From: Lunularia cruciata
Lineage: Eukaryota; Streptophyta; Marchantiopsida; Lunulariales; Lunulariaceae
DNA length: 64,000 nt
Reading direction: 5' to 3'
NCBI GenBank assembly: GCA_948567375.1
Contig: OX419762.1
Span: forward strand, 15,320,001-15,384,000
A model generated the notes under the pieces. It was not told where the DNA came from. It searched no databases and worked only from the letters and a program-made list of their open reading frames with translations. The number at the start of each line of letters is the position of its first letter. Within the stretch, counting starts at the first letter, position 1. This document shows positions 1-9,220 of the stretch, in pieces. A program made the translations under genes and the position numbers.

Positions 1-603
1 AGGGCTGCACATTTTAAGAGATAGGTTTTGCCACAAGATACCATAGAGTCCACTCAATTATGACAATGTAGGGCATTGGGTCAGGTGGGAGAGTTTAGTA
101 GATTAGCACAAGCGTTACATCCTTTGTCTATGGCTAGTCCTATTGATGAGACTATCTTTTCCTTATGCTCACTACATCTTGTGGCATGAGATAGATTACC
201 ACTAGAGGTCTTAGATTATCAACTTGAGCAACTTTTATGTCTTGATAGGTCACTTTTTGCACAAGCATTGTGCACTATCCCTTGCCTTTCCTCAAGAGGC
301 TTGTCAAGGATGTTATGTGAGCATCTTAGAGATTGCTTTCAGGTAGATGATCCTTATAGTGGTTTTATCAAGTTTTTTTAGGTGGTTGTAATAGTAGCAA
401 GAGTAGACATTCTTATGTGTTAGGTGCTAGTTGAATTTTCGTGATCAAGAAGGATAAGGGAGACATTAGATCGATTGCTATTGGAGAGATCTTTTTGTGT
501 TTGGTCAGTTGTACCATTGTCTTTTAATATTTTTTCACTTCAAATAGCACCTTAGTCCACATCAATTTGGAGTAGCTACACTTAGAGGATGTGAGGCTAT
601 ATC
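1..603 (+). pseudogene. Non-LTR-type reverse transcriptase element, 5' portion, broken
   Basis: This is the N-terminal side of a reverse transcriptase polyprotein whose start lies off the left edge. Readable pieces in shifting frames include EHLRDCF (from about 319), a GDIRSIAIGEIF block (about 455-492, the finger region of the RT) and HQFGVAT at 560-580. Stops and frameshifts occur throughout, so it is dead. The reading frame at the right end (GCEAI) continues directly into 6219 once the chromovirus at 604-6213 and one target duplication are removed, so this and the block at 6214-8165 are one gene. The family resembles RT-like proteins I know from bryophyte and other non-seed plant genomes; the exact clade was not tested. 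Confidence 0.7.
599..603. repeat. Target-site duplication ATATC, left copy
   Basis: ATATC directly precedes the 5' LTR and recurs at 6214-6218 directly after the 3' LTR. Five base pairs is the usual duplication made by Ty3/gypsy integrases. Confidence 0.85.
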
Positions 604-673
604 TTTAACAATATGGAGTTCAACGACATAGTTAGTAAAGCTAACAAAATAGAGAATAAGCCAAATTAGCCAA

Positions 674-837
674 GAATATTCTAGAAGCATCTAAGAAGCT
701 TCTTGGGAAGCTTTCCAACTAACTTAACTTGCATCCCAAGCAGGTAACTTCTAGAAGGAAACTTCTAAAAGCTTCCAACTAGCTTAGCTTGCATGCCAAG
801 TAGATGGTTTCTAGAAGGAAGCTTCTTGAGAAACTTC
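674..837 (+). promoter_or_regulatory. Cluster of heat-shock elements in the U3 region of the chromovirus LTR
   Basis: A perfect three-unit heat-shock element GAATATTCTAGAA lies at 674-686 (GAAnnTTCnnGAA). Further two-unit sites follow: GAAGCTTC at 695-702, TTCTAGAA at 749-756, GAAACTTC at 758-765, TTCTAGAA at 809-816, GAAGCTTC at 818-825 and GAAACTTC at 830-837. The cluster ends about 80 bp upstream of the TATA box, where an enhancer would sit. Alternating GAA/TTC units are the known binding site of heat-shock transcription factors. That they drive heat-induced transcription here is inference. Confidence 0.65.
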
Positions 838-916
838 CTCGTTAACTTAGCTTGCACTCTAAGAAAGTGGCTCAATAGGTTTCTTGAGAAGCTTCTCAAG
901 GGCCTTGTATGCTACC

Positions 917-924
917 TATAAATA
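917..924 (+). promoter_or_regulatory. TATA box of the chromovirus A 5' LTR
   Basis: TATAAATA lies about 110 bp before the end of the LTR. The same motif is at 6102-6109 in the 3' LTR. Confidence 0.6.
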
Positions 925-1032
925 CCAAGGCCAAAGCTCATGCTAGGCATTTGGAGTTTTCCCACATTCTCTTAAGCGTCCCAATGTGAGTTTCCATTCT
1001 CTTAATTCTCTCCTTGGTCTTGATCTTTTACA

Positions 1033-1047
1033 TTACTATCGGAGCAA
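1033..1047 (+). other. Primer-binding site (initiator tRNA-Met type), degenerate
   Basis: TTACTATCGGAGC directly follows the LTR. The related element at 49658-55974 has TTGGTATCAAAGC at this place, close to the plant initiator methionine tRNA site TGGTATCAGAGC. The match here is weakened by point changes. Confidence 0.6.
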
Positions 1048-1303
1048 GAATGGGATGGATGGAATTTATGGACCACCTAATCTACTTGCACCAAACCATT
1101 GAGATTTCTGTGTCCAAGTACTACCCAAGCATTTTTTCATGCAACTCATTACCTCACACTTTGGACAAGATTTTTTGCATATGATCACCATATCTAAGGA
1201 ACCCTTGGTGCTTCCGGTGGTAACTTATAGAGAATGATAGACATGTTGCTTCTATGTTTTAATAAATTGGATAGATTAAGGGTGGCATGATAAATTAGCA
1301 ACC

Positions 1304-2230
1304 ATGGCGTCAATGCTTGATGTTATCCTTGCTATGCAGCAACAAATCAAGCACCTTACTTGATTGTTGATAAACAAGATCTTTGACAACAAGAGCACGT
1401 AGAGAGAGTACCAGTTTGAAAAGGAGAAGAGTGAATCTGATTCTCTAAACCCAAGGTATTTGAAGCAAGAATCTCCCAAGTGAAGTGGAGAATTTTTTGT
1501 TTGACTGTGAATGTTATTTTGAAGCTACCAATCTACAGGACGAGTGAAAATAGATTTTCTTGGCTTCTAGCCAATCGAATGGAGTAGCAAAGCTATGGTC
1601 AAGATTCTGAGTAGAGCAAGCTAAATGAAAAATTGTTGCACCAATCTTGACGTGGGTAAAATTCAAGAGTGCAATAATTAATTGGTTCTAAACTAAAAAT
1701 GCCACACGAGTTGCATGGGATAGGTTGGCAGAATTGAAACAAATTGGCTCTATAAGAAGTTACATCATGCAATTCCAAAACACCATCATGCAAATTCTAG
1801 ATATCCTAGAAGGTGCAACTTTGGATCAATTTGTGAGGGGCTTAAAGTCAAGAACCAAATTAGAGGTAACCATGCAAAAGTCACAACACTTGGAGGAAGC
1901 CATGCAGTTGGCCAAACATTTTGGTTCCTTGGTTGCAACAACTTGGTCTCGACCTTGATCTCCATAAAACCTACCAATACACTACACACGGGTGGAGGAG
2001 CAAGCACTAATGGAGATTGATGCCATTCAAGAGACCAATTGGCATTGCATATGGAGAGAAACTATGACAAAATGGTGGTTGTTTTTATTATTGCCAATTG
2101 GGATATCTTATTGTTGAATGTACACTCAAGAATGGGCGACCTCAACAAGTTGCCCAAATGAAGTTTGTGGAGCAAAATGATCAAAGAAATGAGGAATCCT
2201 AGTAGGAGATTTTGAGCCGCCTATTAGGAG
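1304..2230 (+). pseudogene. gag of chromovirus A, broken
   Basis: The likely start is the ATG at 1304 (MASMLDVILAMQQQIKHL). The clearest capsid part is the open stretch at 1725-1958, with MAELKQIGSIRSYIMQFQ followed by LDQFVRGLKSRTKLEV, typical of the Retrotrans_gag fold. A worn CCHC zinc knuckle is readable near 2080-2125 as C-FYY-C-QLGY-LIVE-C, with the second C displaced and the histidine replaced by tyrosine. Stops in every frame break it. The product would form the virus-like particle and package RNA. Confidence 0.7.
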
Positions 2231-2299
2231 CTTGATTAGTTCTAATGGGATTGAAGGCTCAACCTATGCAAGTTTCCTTCACTTGCAAGGTATGATATC

Positions 2300-2625
2300 T
2301 AATCGGGGTTGTAGGATTTTGGTTGATTAGAAGTTTAGAGAAGTGCATGTCTATGCAAGTAGCAAAGGAATTGGGTATTCCTATCAAGCCAATAATTGGA
2401 AGTAGATTGATGATGTCGGATGGTAGAAAGGGTTTTGTATTCCATACCTTGTATCTTGTTACCTTTAAGATTGGGAAAGAGTATTTGGAGTGTATGAGGT
2501 TTGTAGTGGCACCTCTACACTATGATATCATTCTAGGTATACCTTGGCTTGAACGTCAAAGGTTCAATTTGATTGGACCCGACAACAAATTCAAGTACAA
2601 CACCAAGATAGGAATTTCCAATTAG
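2300..2625 (+). pseudogene. Aspartic protease of chromovirus A, broken at the active site
   Basis: The stretch from 2323 encodes LAKELGIPIKPI-like and FVVAPLHYDIILGIPWLE segments typical of retropepsins fused to Ty3/gypsy pol. The catalytic D-S/T-G motif should sit near 2318-2328, but there the sequence reads Val-Asp-stop. The protein would mature the Gag-Pol polyprotein, but this copy cannot do so. Confidence 0.75.
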
Positions 2626-2832
2626 GTTGTCTGGCACCTCTGAGTAAGACACCTAAGGATAGTTAGTCCTAAGATGAGGAGTATTTTGAGGAGGTAGCCA
2701 TAGAGCAAGCCTTGAAGGGAAATGAGTCCCAAGATGGGAAGTTTTGCTAGGAAGGCAACCATAGAGCAAGCTTTGAAGAGAGATGAGTCCCTAGATGGGA
2801 AGTTTGTTAGTAAAGCAGCCATAGAGTAAGCT

Positions 2833-4275
2833 TTGGAGAAAGATAAGTCTATATTTACGGTGTGGATCAATCCAATTGCACAAGGACAATCTAAGGAGGG
2901 CCAAGAACCTCATCAAGCAATGGTTGATCAGATAGTTGAAGAGTTTGTGGACGTGTTTCTGGATGATTTGCCAAAGGGATTACTCTCTGATCGTGGTATA
3001 CCCTTCAAGATCGAGTTATTGCCAAGGAGTTTTCTAATGAGTAGACCAGTCTATTGGCTCTCAACAAAGGAGTTGGAGGAGTTACAAAAAACACTTACGG
3101 AGTTATTGAGAAGGACTTTACAACATAGTATCTCTCCATAGGGAACACTAGTACTATGTGTTTCAAAGAAGGATGGAGGACTTTGTTTCTATATTGATTA
3201 CCGTGGTCTCAATAAGCAAACCGTGAAAAATGCATATCCCTTGTCTCGGATTGATGACTTGCTTGATCAACTGAGTGGAGCACAATACTTTTCCAAGTTG
3301 GATCTTTGTAGCTGCTATTGGCAAATCCCTATTGATAAGGAGGATGTGCAAAAGACTACCTTTTGCATAAGGTATGAACATTTTGAGTGGAGAGTTCTAC
3401 CTTTTGGGCTCACTAATGCTCCAACAATCTTCATGGATCAGATGCGTCGTGTGTTGGATGGACTATTGGATCAGTATGTGGTGGTGTTCTTGGATGATAT
3501 TTTAATCTATAGCAAGACAAAACACATGAATCACATGCAAGAAGTCCTCAGATGACTATGACAATGGAAATTTCATTGTAAGAAATTGAAGTGTGCCTTT
3601 TGGCAGAAGGATGTCACCTTCTTGGGTCACAAGATCTCATCGGAAGGGATCAAGATGGGAGAGAAGAAAATCAAGGCCATTATTGATTGGCCTTCTCCAA
3701 AGGATGCTACAAGTATGCGCATTTAATGGATTGGCTAGTTTTTACCGACGGTTCATCCATTATTATGCTCATGTTGCTACACCATTGACTGACATCTTGG
3801 GAAAGAACTTGAGCTTCTAGTGGACCACCAAGCATGAAGAAGCCTTCCAAAAGTTGAAACATATGGTGTCTTCAAGACCCATCCTTGAACCACATGATCC
3901 TCAGTTACCTTGTGTGGTTGATTTTGATGCTTCTAACTTTGCAATTGGAGCAATGTTGCAACAAGAATTCTCAGATGTACTACATCCTATTGCCTTTGTG
4001 TCTCACTGACTAAATATAGCTAAAAGAAATTACTCTATTTGAGATTGAGAACAACTTGCAATGGTATATGCCACCAAGGTATGGAGACATTATCTCTTAG
4101 AGAAACAAGTGATCATGAAAACCAATCACAAACCATTATTACAGACCTTACACTTGGAACACATGAAGAGTCAACATCAATAATAGGAGGAGCAACTCCA
4201 ATTTTTTGACATTAAACTTGAGTACAAACCAGGTCAGTTCCATGTAATCCCTGATGCTCTATCACGATGACCAGA
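2833..4275 (+). pseudogene. Reverse transcriptase and RNase H of chromovirus A, broken
   Basis: The RT domain runs over 2900-3820 in several frames. It shows the LDLCSCYWQIPI block, the WRVLPFGLTNAPTIF block, the catalytic FLDDILIYS at 3487-3513 and the FYRRFI thumb/connection motif. RNase H follows, with DFDASNFAIGAMLQQ at about 3920 and PDALSR near 4250. Stops at about 3139, 3552 and 3817, among others, inactivate it. It would copy element RNA into DNA and remove the RNA strand. Confidence 0.85.
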
Positions 4276-4379
4276 TTTGAAGTCTCTTCCTCTGATTATG
4301 GTAGCAATTACAACAGTGTCAATTGATTCCAAGGTCCAAAATGAGTTTTGATCAACTTTACAAAAAGATCCTTTCTTCC

Positions 4380-5560
4380 AAATGGTACATGGTCATCTTA
4401 TAGTATGCAACAAGGAGTACAACACTTTCTACTTCAAGGAAGGCCTTCTATTCCACGAGGACCGGATCTATGTTCCAGCCAAAGGTGATCTCCAACTTGT
4501 GCATCTTCAAGAAGCCTATGATTTACTAATAGCTGGTCACATGGATGTGAACAAGACCTTGGGTACCCTCCAATGCCGATGGAGGTGGCCCAACATGACA
4601 CGAGATGTTTGAGAGTTTATCCGATCATGTGAGAGCTACCAACGTAACAAGTCCAACAACCAAAAGTCGAGTGGACTCCTCAACCACTCCTCATTCTATC
4701 TGCTCAATGGGAACACGTGAGCTTGGATCTCATCACATCCTTGCCAAGGACAAAGCAAGGACACACAACAATCATGGTGTTTTTGGATAAGCTTAGTAAA
4801 AAAATCCACTTGGCACCAACCTTTGATACCGTGGATGCTCCAACCTTAGCACAAATCTACTTTGACAATGTCTTCAAGCATCATGGGATGCCACATGTAA
4901 TCATCTCCAACCATGATCCTTGATTCACTAGGAATTTTTGACAAGCACTCTTCAAGATACTTGGCACCAAGCTTGCTTTGTCCATGGCCTATCATCCTCA
5001 AACAAATGGACAAACCGAATGTGAAAATTGTACCTTGGAGGATATGCTGCATGCCTTTGTAATGTTCACCATACCAATTGGGATGAATGTCTTGCAGTCG
5101 CAAAATTTACTTACAATAATTCTAAATAGGCAAGCACCGGATTTTCTCCTTTCTTTCTCAATTTTGGCCAAGATCCGCTTGTTCCAGATTCTCTTCTTGC
5201 TCCTCTTCCATCTCAGGTCCTTCATACATCAACCTTTTTGACCACCATATCCCAATCTCTCCAACAAGCCAAATCTCACCTCCTTGTTGCTCAAAATTGT
5301 CAAAAACAATATGCGAATCACCATCATTATGATCTTACCTTTGAAGTTGGTGATAAAGTCATGCTATCCTCAGTAACCTACCCCTCCCACTTGATACCCA
5401 AGTTTGTAAACTTGCCCCTAATTGGATAGGACCCTTTGATGTCACCCAAATCATCTCTCTTGTTGCTTATCGACTTGCCTTACCTTGTCATATGCGCATC
5501 CACCCTATCTTTCACATTTCCAAGTTGAAACCCTTTGTTCCTAACCCATCTTCTTTTTCC
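4380..5560 (+). pseudogene. Integrase of chromovirus A, broken
   Basis: Pieces in three frames give the zinc-binding HHCC region (GHMDVNKTLG near 4530, then a CESYQR segment), the catalytic core with LDLITSLPRTKQG at about 4720, the ISNHDP segment near 4905-4920 in place of the usual SDRDP, and HPQTNGQTE at about 4993-5020. The three acidic DDE residues are readable, but no single frame joins them. The C-terminal part ends with HPIFHISKLKPFVPN (about 5502-5545), the usual hinge before the chromodomain. Confidence 0.85.
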
Positions 5561-5599
5561 TCTTGTGTCCAACCTCCTCCTCCTCCCATCCATATCAAT

Positions 5600-5766
5600 G
5601 ATCATGAGGAGTATGAAGTTGATTGTATACTTGCACGTCGCCACATTCAACAAGGACATCAACAACATACATAGTACAAGGTCCTTTGGAAAGGGTATCC
5701 CCTTCATGATGCCACATGGGAACCTCTTCTCACCTCCAAAATGCACAAACGGCCATCCAAAAGTTT
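5600..5766 (+). pseudogene. Chromodomain at the integrase C terminus
   Basis: EEYEVDCILARRH (from about 5606), then YKVLWKGYP and ATWEPL (to about 5725), match the chromodomain consensus, including the WKGY and TWEP motifs. One stop lies between the two halves (after QQHT). In chromoviruses this domain binds modified histones and steers integration to heterochromatin. Its presence places the family among the chromoviruses. Confidence 0.85.
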
Positions 5767-5800
5767 GAAGTTTCAATGGCAATGAGGACATCACCAACTA

Positions 5801-5814
5801 GCGATGGGGGAATA
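5801..5814 (+). other. Polypurine tract before the 3' LTR
   Basis: A purine-rich GATGGGGGAATA stretch directly precedes TGTAACAATATGG, where plus-strand DNA synthesis is primed in LTR elements. Confidence 0.6.
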
Positions 5815-6213
5815 TGTAACAATATGGAGTTCAATGATGTAGTTAGTAAGGCTAACAAAGTAGAGAATAAGCCAAATTAGCCCAAAATATTCCAGAAGCA
5901 TCTAGGAAGCTTCTTGGGAAGCTTCACGACTAGCTTAACTTGCACCCCAAGTAGGTAACTTCTAGAAGCTTCCAACTAGCTTAGCTTGCACGCCAAGTAG
6001 TCGACTTCTAGAGGGAAGCTTCTTGAGAATCTTCCTGATTAACTTGGCTTGCACTCTAAGAAAGTGGCTCAAGAAGCTTCTCAAGGGCCTTGTATGCTAC
6101 CTATAAATACCAAAGCCAAGTCTCATGCTAGGAATTCAAAGTTTTCCCACATTCAAGTGTCCCAATGTGAGTTTCCATTCTCCTATTTCTCTCCTCGGTC
6201 TTGATCTTTTACA
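5815..6213 (+). repeat. 3' LTR of chromovirus A
   Basis: It starts TGTAACAATATGG and ends TTTTACA and is 399 bp long. It contains the perfect heat-shock element TTCTAGAAGCTTC at 5960-5972, two GAAGCTTC sites near 5906-5925, and TATAAATA at 6102-6109. Differences from the 5' LTR are point changes plus missing internal motif copies. Confidence 0.9.
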
Positions 6214-8165
6214 ATATCTCTAAGCATTAAGGCACTCCTAGATATCCCTCCAGATTGGTTCATCCTACAAGTGGATGTTGACAATGTTTTTAACATCTAC
6301 TCACAAGCATCCATCTTTAGAGAGCTTAGGGAGGTTGGTGGATCCTTGGCAAGTCTTATTCTTTTTGTGTGGTATTTTTATGGCTCTCTTGCTCCCCTTT
6401 ACTACTAGCACGGTTATTCACAAAAGGAAGTCATCATCTTGGAATCAACTATTGGAACACATCAAGAAGATCCTTTAGGGGGACACTTATTTGCCATGGT
6501 TCACTTTAGAGCTCTTATATCTACTGCTTTGGCCATTCTAGGTTGTGTATTTCTCTCCTTGGTAGATGATACACACACCGTGTGCCCTATAGATCAAATT
6601 AGGCAAGCCTTTGACCACTTGACTATTAAGCTACATCTAGTAGGTTTGAGAGTCAAGGTGTCAAAGTGCAGTGCATTGTCCCCTTTAGGTATCCCTCCTC
6701 ACCTAGAGCTTTCAGAGGGGTGTATCACATCTACAAATGGACTATGTGTTCTTGGAGTGCCAATAGGATTCAAGGATTTTGTCAGATGTTTCTTAGACGT
6801 TGTCCTTTCAAAGAATGTTCTCCATATAGATGACTTTCTGTTACTAAGAGATCTGTAAGTGGCATTTGGTATACTCTCCTCTAGTATTGCTTGTTGACCA
6901 ACTTACCTCCACATAGTTCTGCACTCCTTGTCTTTCACATCAAGTTTGAGAGCCTTTGATAAGAGAATTATGGGAGTCTTTTATGATATTATTGGACTAG
7001 GGACATTTGAGTGTGTGATAGGGGATTTTGCACATAAATAGATGACTTTACCAATCTCATGTGGAGGGGTTGGCTTGCTATTTATGGAGGAGATGGCACC
7101 TATAGAATTTTTGGGTAGTTGGGCTCTCTCGACACCCCTACTTTCCTCTCATTTTGTGGTTGTTGATAGGCCATTTTAGGAGAAATCCTTTTCTCTCCAC
7201 ATGTTATTGCGGCAGACAAGAGATAGTCTATCCACACGGGCACACAAGGACTTTCTATTTTTTGCTTCACTATTGTCAGATTGGACTAGAGATTTACAAT
7301 CTTCCTTGATGGAGCGCCAATGTCAGCATATGTTACATTCTCTCTTAGTTGACTCGTCCATTCCTCAGGCTACTAGAGCACGTCTTTGCTCTTGTTCCAG
7401 CAAGGGTGCAGGCTCTTGGATCCTAGCATGACTTGCATTAGGGCATTCCGACTTGCACTAACTACTTTCTCTACAATGATGAGGTTTCACCTAGGTTTGG
7501 TCCACCCATCTACACCTTCATTACTCACTTGTGAGTGTTGTTCTACACTAGATGCAACAACAATCCATATGACATAGTGTTCTTTTGGAGGACAAAGGAT
7601 AGCTACCCATGATGCTATTAGGGACATGGAGTTTCTATGGCACGAGAGAATGGATATTTTGCTTGGAAGGAGCATTCATATGCTATGTCGACAACACGTG
7701 TTAGGGCAGTCCTATACGTGGTCCGAGATGATCAAGTGATAGTAACGAATGTCGTGGTTATGGACCCTATGCATGATACAATTTTGGAGGGAGTGATTAC
7801 CCATACCCCTAGATGAGCAACAACAGCTCATAAGGTCTCCAAGTATAGCGGTATGCAGCGATGTCACCTCTTTGTTCCTATAGCCTTGGAGTTATATGGA
7901 GCAATGATAACTACTTTCGACACATTTGTCAGGGACTGCACGAGAGCTTATCATGTTAGGAGTCAAGGTGTACCACTCTCCCTCTCATACTTTATAGCAT
8001 ATTTAGACAACATATGTCTAGTGCTCTATAGAGTGCAGTGGCGGGTGCAATCCATAGGAGAGCAATCACACTAAGTGATGCTTCTTTGGATGTGCCAATT
8101 GTTTGTAGATTGTACGACTTGCATAGCTCGGATATCTTAGGTGCAATAGGCATATTTTTCATATT
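6214..8165 (+). pseudogene. Non-LTR-type reverse transcriptase element, 3' portion, broken
   Basis: This continues the gene cut at 598-603. The palm motif A region is ILQVDVDNVFN (about 6268-6300), a DPLGGHLFAMVHFRAL block follows near 6470, and the catalytic box is VDDTH at 6562-6576 in place of the usual Y/FxDD. The downstream region has RVKVSKCSALSP and VLGVPIG, then a C-terminal domain. At about 7700-7830 that domain has the pattern D-(x)n-VIVTNVVVMDP, which in related proteins reads as D...DV and could be a worn PD-(D/E)XK-type nuclease. The last readable block is FVPIALELYGAM (about 7867-7905). Stops and shifts are frequent, so this copy is not functional. Confidence 0.75.
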
Positions 8166-8171
8166 GACTCT

Positions 8172-8262
8172 ATTGGGGCTTAGCCCCATCTAACCTATTT
8201 TGACTCACCGTTGCATGGCTTGATGAGTCTTCCCATCCTTCATGTTTTCTACACCGTAGTTC
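8172..8262 (+). repeat. Tail repeat unit (single copy) after the RT element
   Basis: The unit starts TTGGGGCTTAGCCCCAT and contains GCTTGATGAGTCTTCCCATCC. The same unit occurs as a six-copy tandem array on the minus strand at 22480-23440 and singly at 48546-48640. Its place just after the RT coding remnant suggests it is the element's 3' untranslated end, which is inference. Confidence 0.6.
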
Positions 8263-9064
8263 TTTTTCTAATTAGTTTATGAATATAATGCGGTGTGATC
8301 AATTAACCAATAACCATGTCTTTTGTCTACCACTCAAACTTACTTTTAGTTTCGTGTGGTGGAATGGATGACTTCAAAGGAAGGGCCTTACGTCTCGGGA
8401 CTGATTCACCAATACACACCAAAGAAGTTGCAAGTAAAATCAGTTTTGCCAAGATCTCCCTATAGATATTAAGAGGTACAGTAGAATGAGAAAGTTATCT
8501 GAAAATCATCGTCTGAATCTATGTATTTTACGGTTCCGTTCTAAAGCTTTGGTTAAGACGTGAATCCTTTGTGAGTAGTTTTTAGACAAAGAATTCTACT
8601 CGTAAGTAATCCAGGAGTACTTGGGTCTATCACCAATACTTAATTGATGGAGGCCGGCTTTAAACCGCTTATGTGTACTCCAGAAATGCTCAACTGCTTA
8701 ACCCTTGATTGAAGCACGTTATCGAAATTCGGACAGAGGCGTGGTATTTTGCAACAAAAGTTATCAGTGCATAAGATTGAGAAAAGTAATACATAAAATT
8801 AATTACTGATAAAATGTTATTAGTGCATAATATAGTTTACTCGTAAGAGCAGTTCAGAAAAGTAACAAGTAAAATTGTTATTATTACATTTTAATAAATC
8901 ATTTAAAATAAAATTTAGTAAATATTTAATTACAATGATTTATAAATTATTTATTTATCAATATATTTTCCGAGAGAAAACCCCCGCAAGCAAATAGTAA
9001 AGGAAAAAAGTGCTTCGCAATCGCTTTTAATACCATTTTAACAATAACTGTGGAGTTGAAGTAT
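8263..9064. other. Gene-free, AT-rich spacer
   Basis: No supported gene was found. Bases 8875-8980 are very AT-rich with runs of TAAAT and ATTTAT. This stretch marks the change from transposon debris to the non-repetitive island. Confidence 0.4.
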
Positions 9065-9220
9065 ATGGATGTCCTTGCCCTGGCTCACCGCTCCTTCAAG
9101 CGGAAGAAAGACTGTGAGTCGAGAATGTCATCTGAGAGAAACGTGGCCCTGAAATTGAGGCCCGATATTCTCATCTCGAACATTGAGCAGTCAAATAATG
9201 TTCTTAAGAAGGCGGCTTAA
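9065..9220 (+). CDS. Possible small ORF, 51 residues, basic, unidentified
   Basis: An ATG at 9065 opens a 51-codon frame ending at TAA 9218-9220. The product begins MDVLALAHRSFKRKKDCESR and is rich in Lys and Arg. The frame stays open upstream of the ATG for some 45 bases. Third positions are richer in G and C than the AT-rich flank, which is the only coding hint. I recognise no family. It could be a remnant exon or chance. Confidence 0.2.
   Translation: MDVLALAHRSFKRKKDCESRMSSERNVALKLRPDILISNIEQSNNVLKKAA

Larger units (their letters stand above)
604..1032 (+). repeat. 5' LTR of chromovirus A
   Basis: The LTR begins TTTAACAATATGG where the 3' LTR has TGTAACAATATGG, so the canonical TG is mutated here, and it ends in TTTTACA. 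It is 429 bp against 399 bp for the 3' copy; the length difference lies in the block of AAGCTTC-rich motifs. It contains a heat-shock-element cluster (674-837) and a TATA box (917-924). Confidence 0.9.
604..6213 (+). mobile_element. Chromovirus (Ty3/gypsy) element A, full length with both LTRs, degenerate
   Basis: The element has two LTRs (604-1032 and 5815-6213), a primer-binding site, gag, protease, reverse transcriptase, RNase H, integrase and a C-terminal chromodomain in the normal Ty3/gypsy order, with a G-rich polypurine stretch before the 3' LTR. A 5-bp duplication (ATATC) flanks it. Many stops and frameshifts show that it is old and not autonomous, although the RT active site FLDD (3487-3498) is still present. 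Two relatives lie on the minus strand at 26878 to about 31600 and at 49658-55974. It sits inside an older RT element. Confidence 0.92.
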
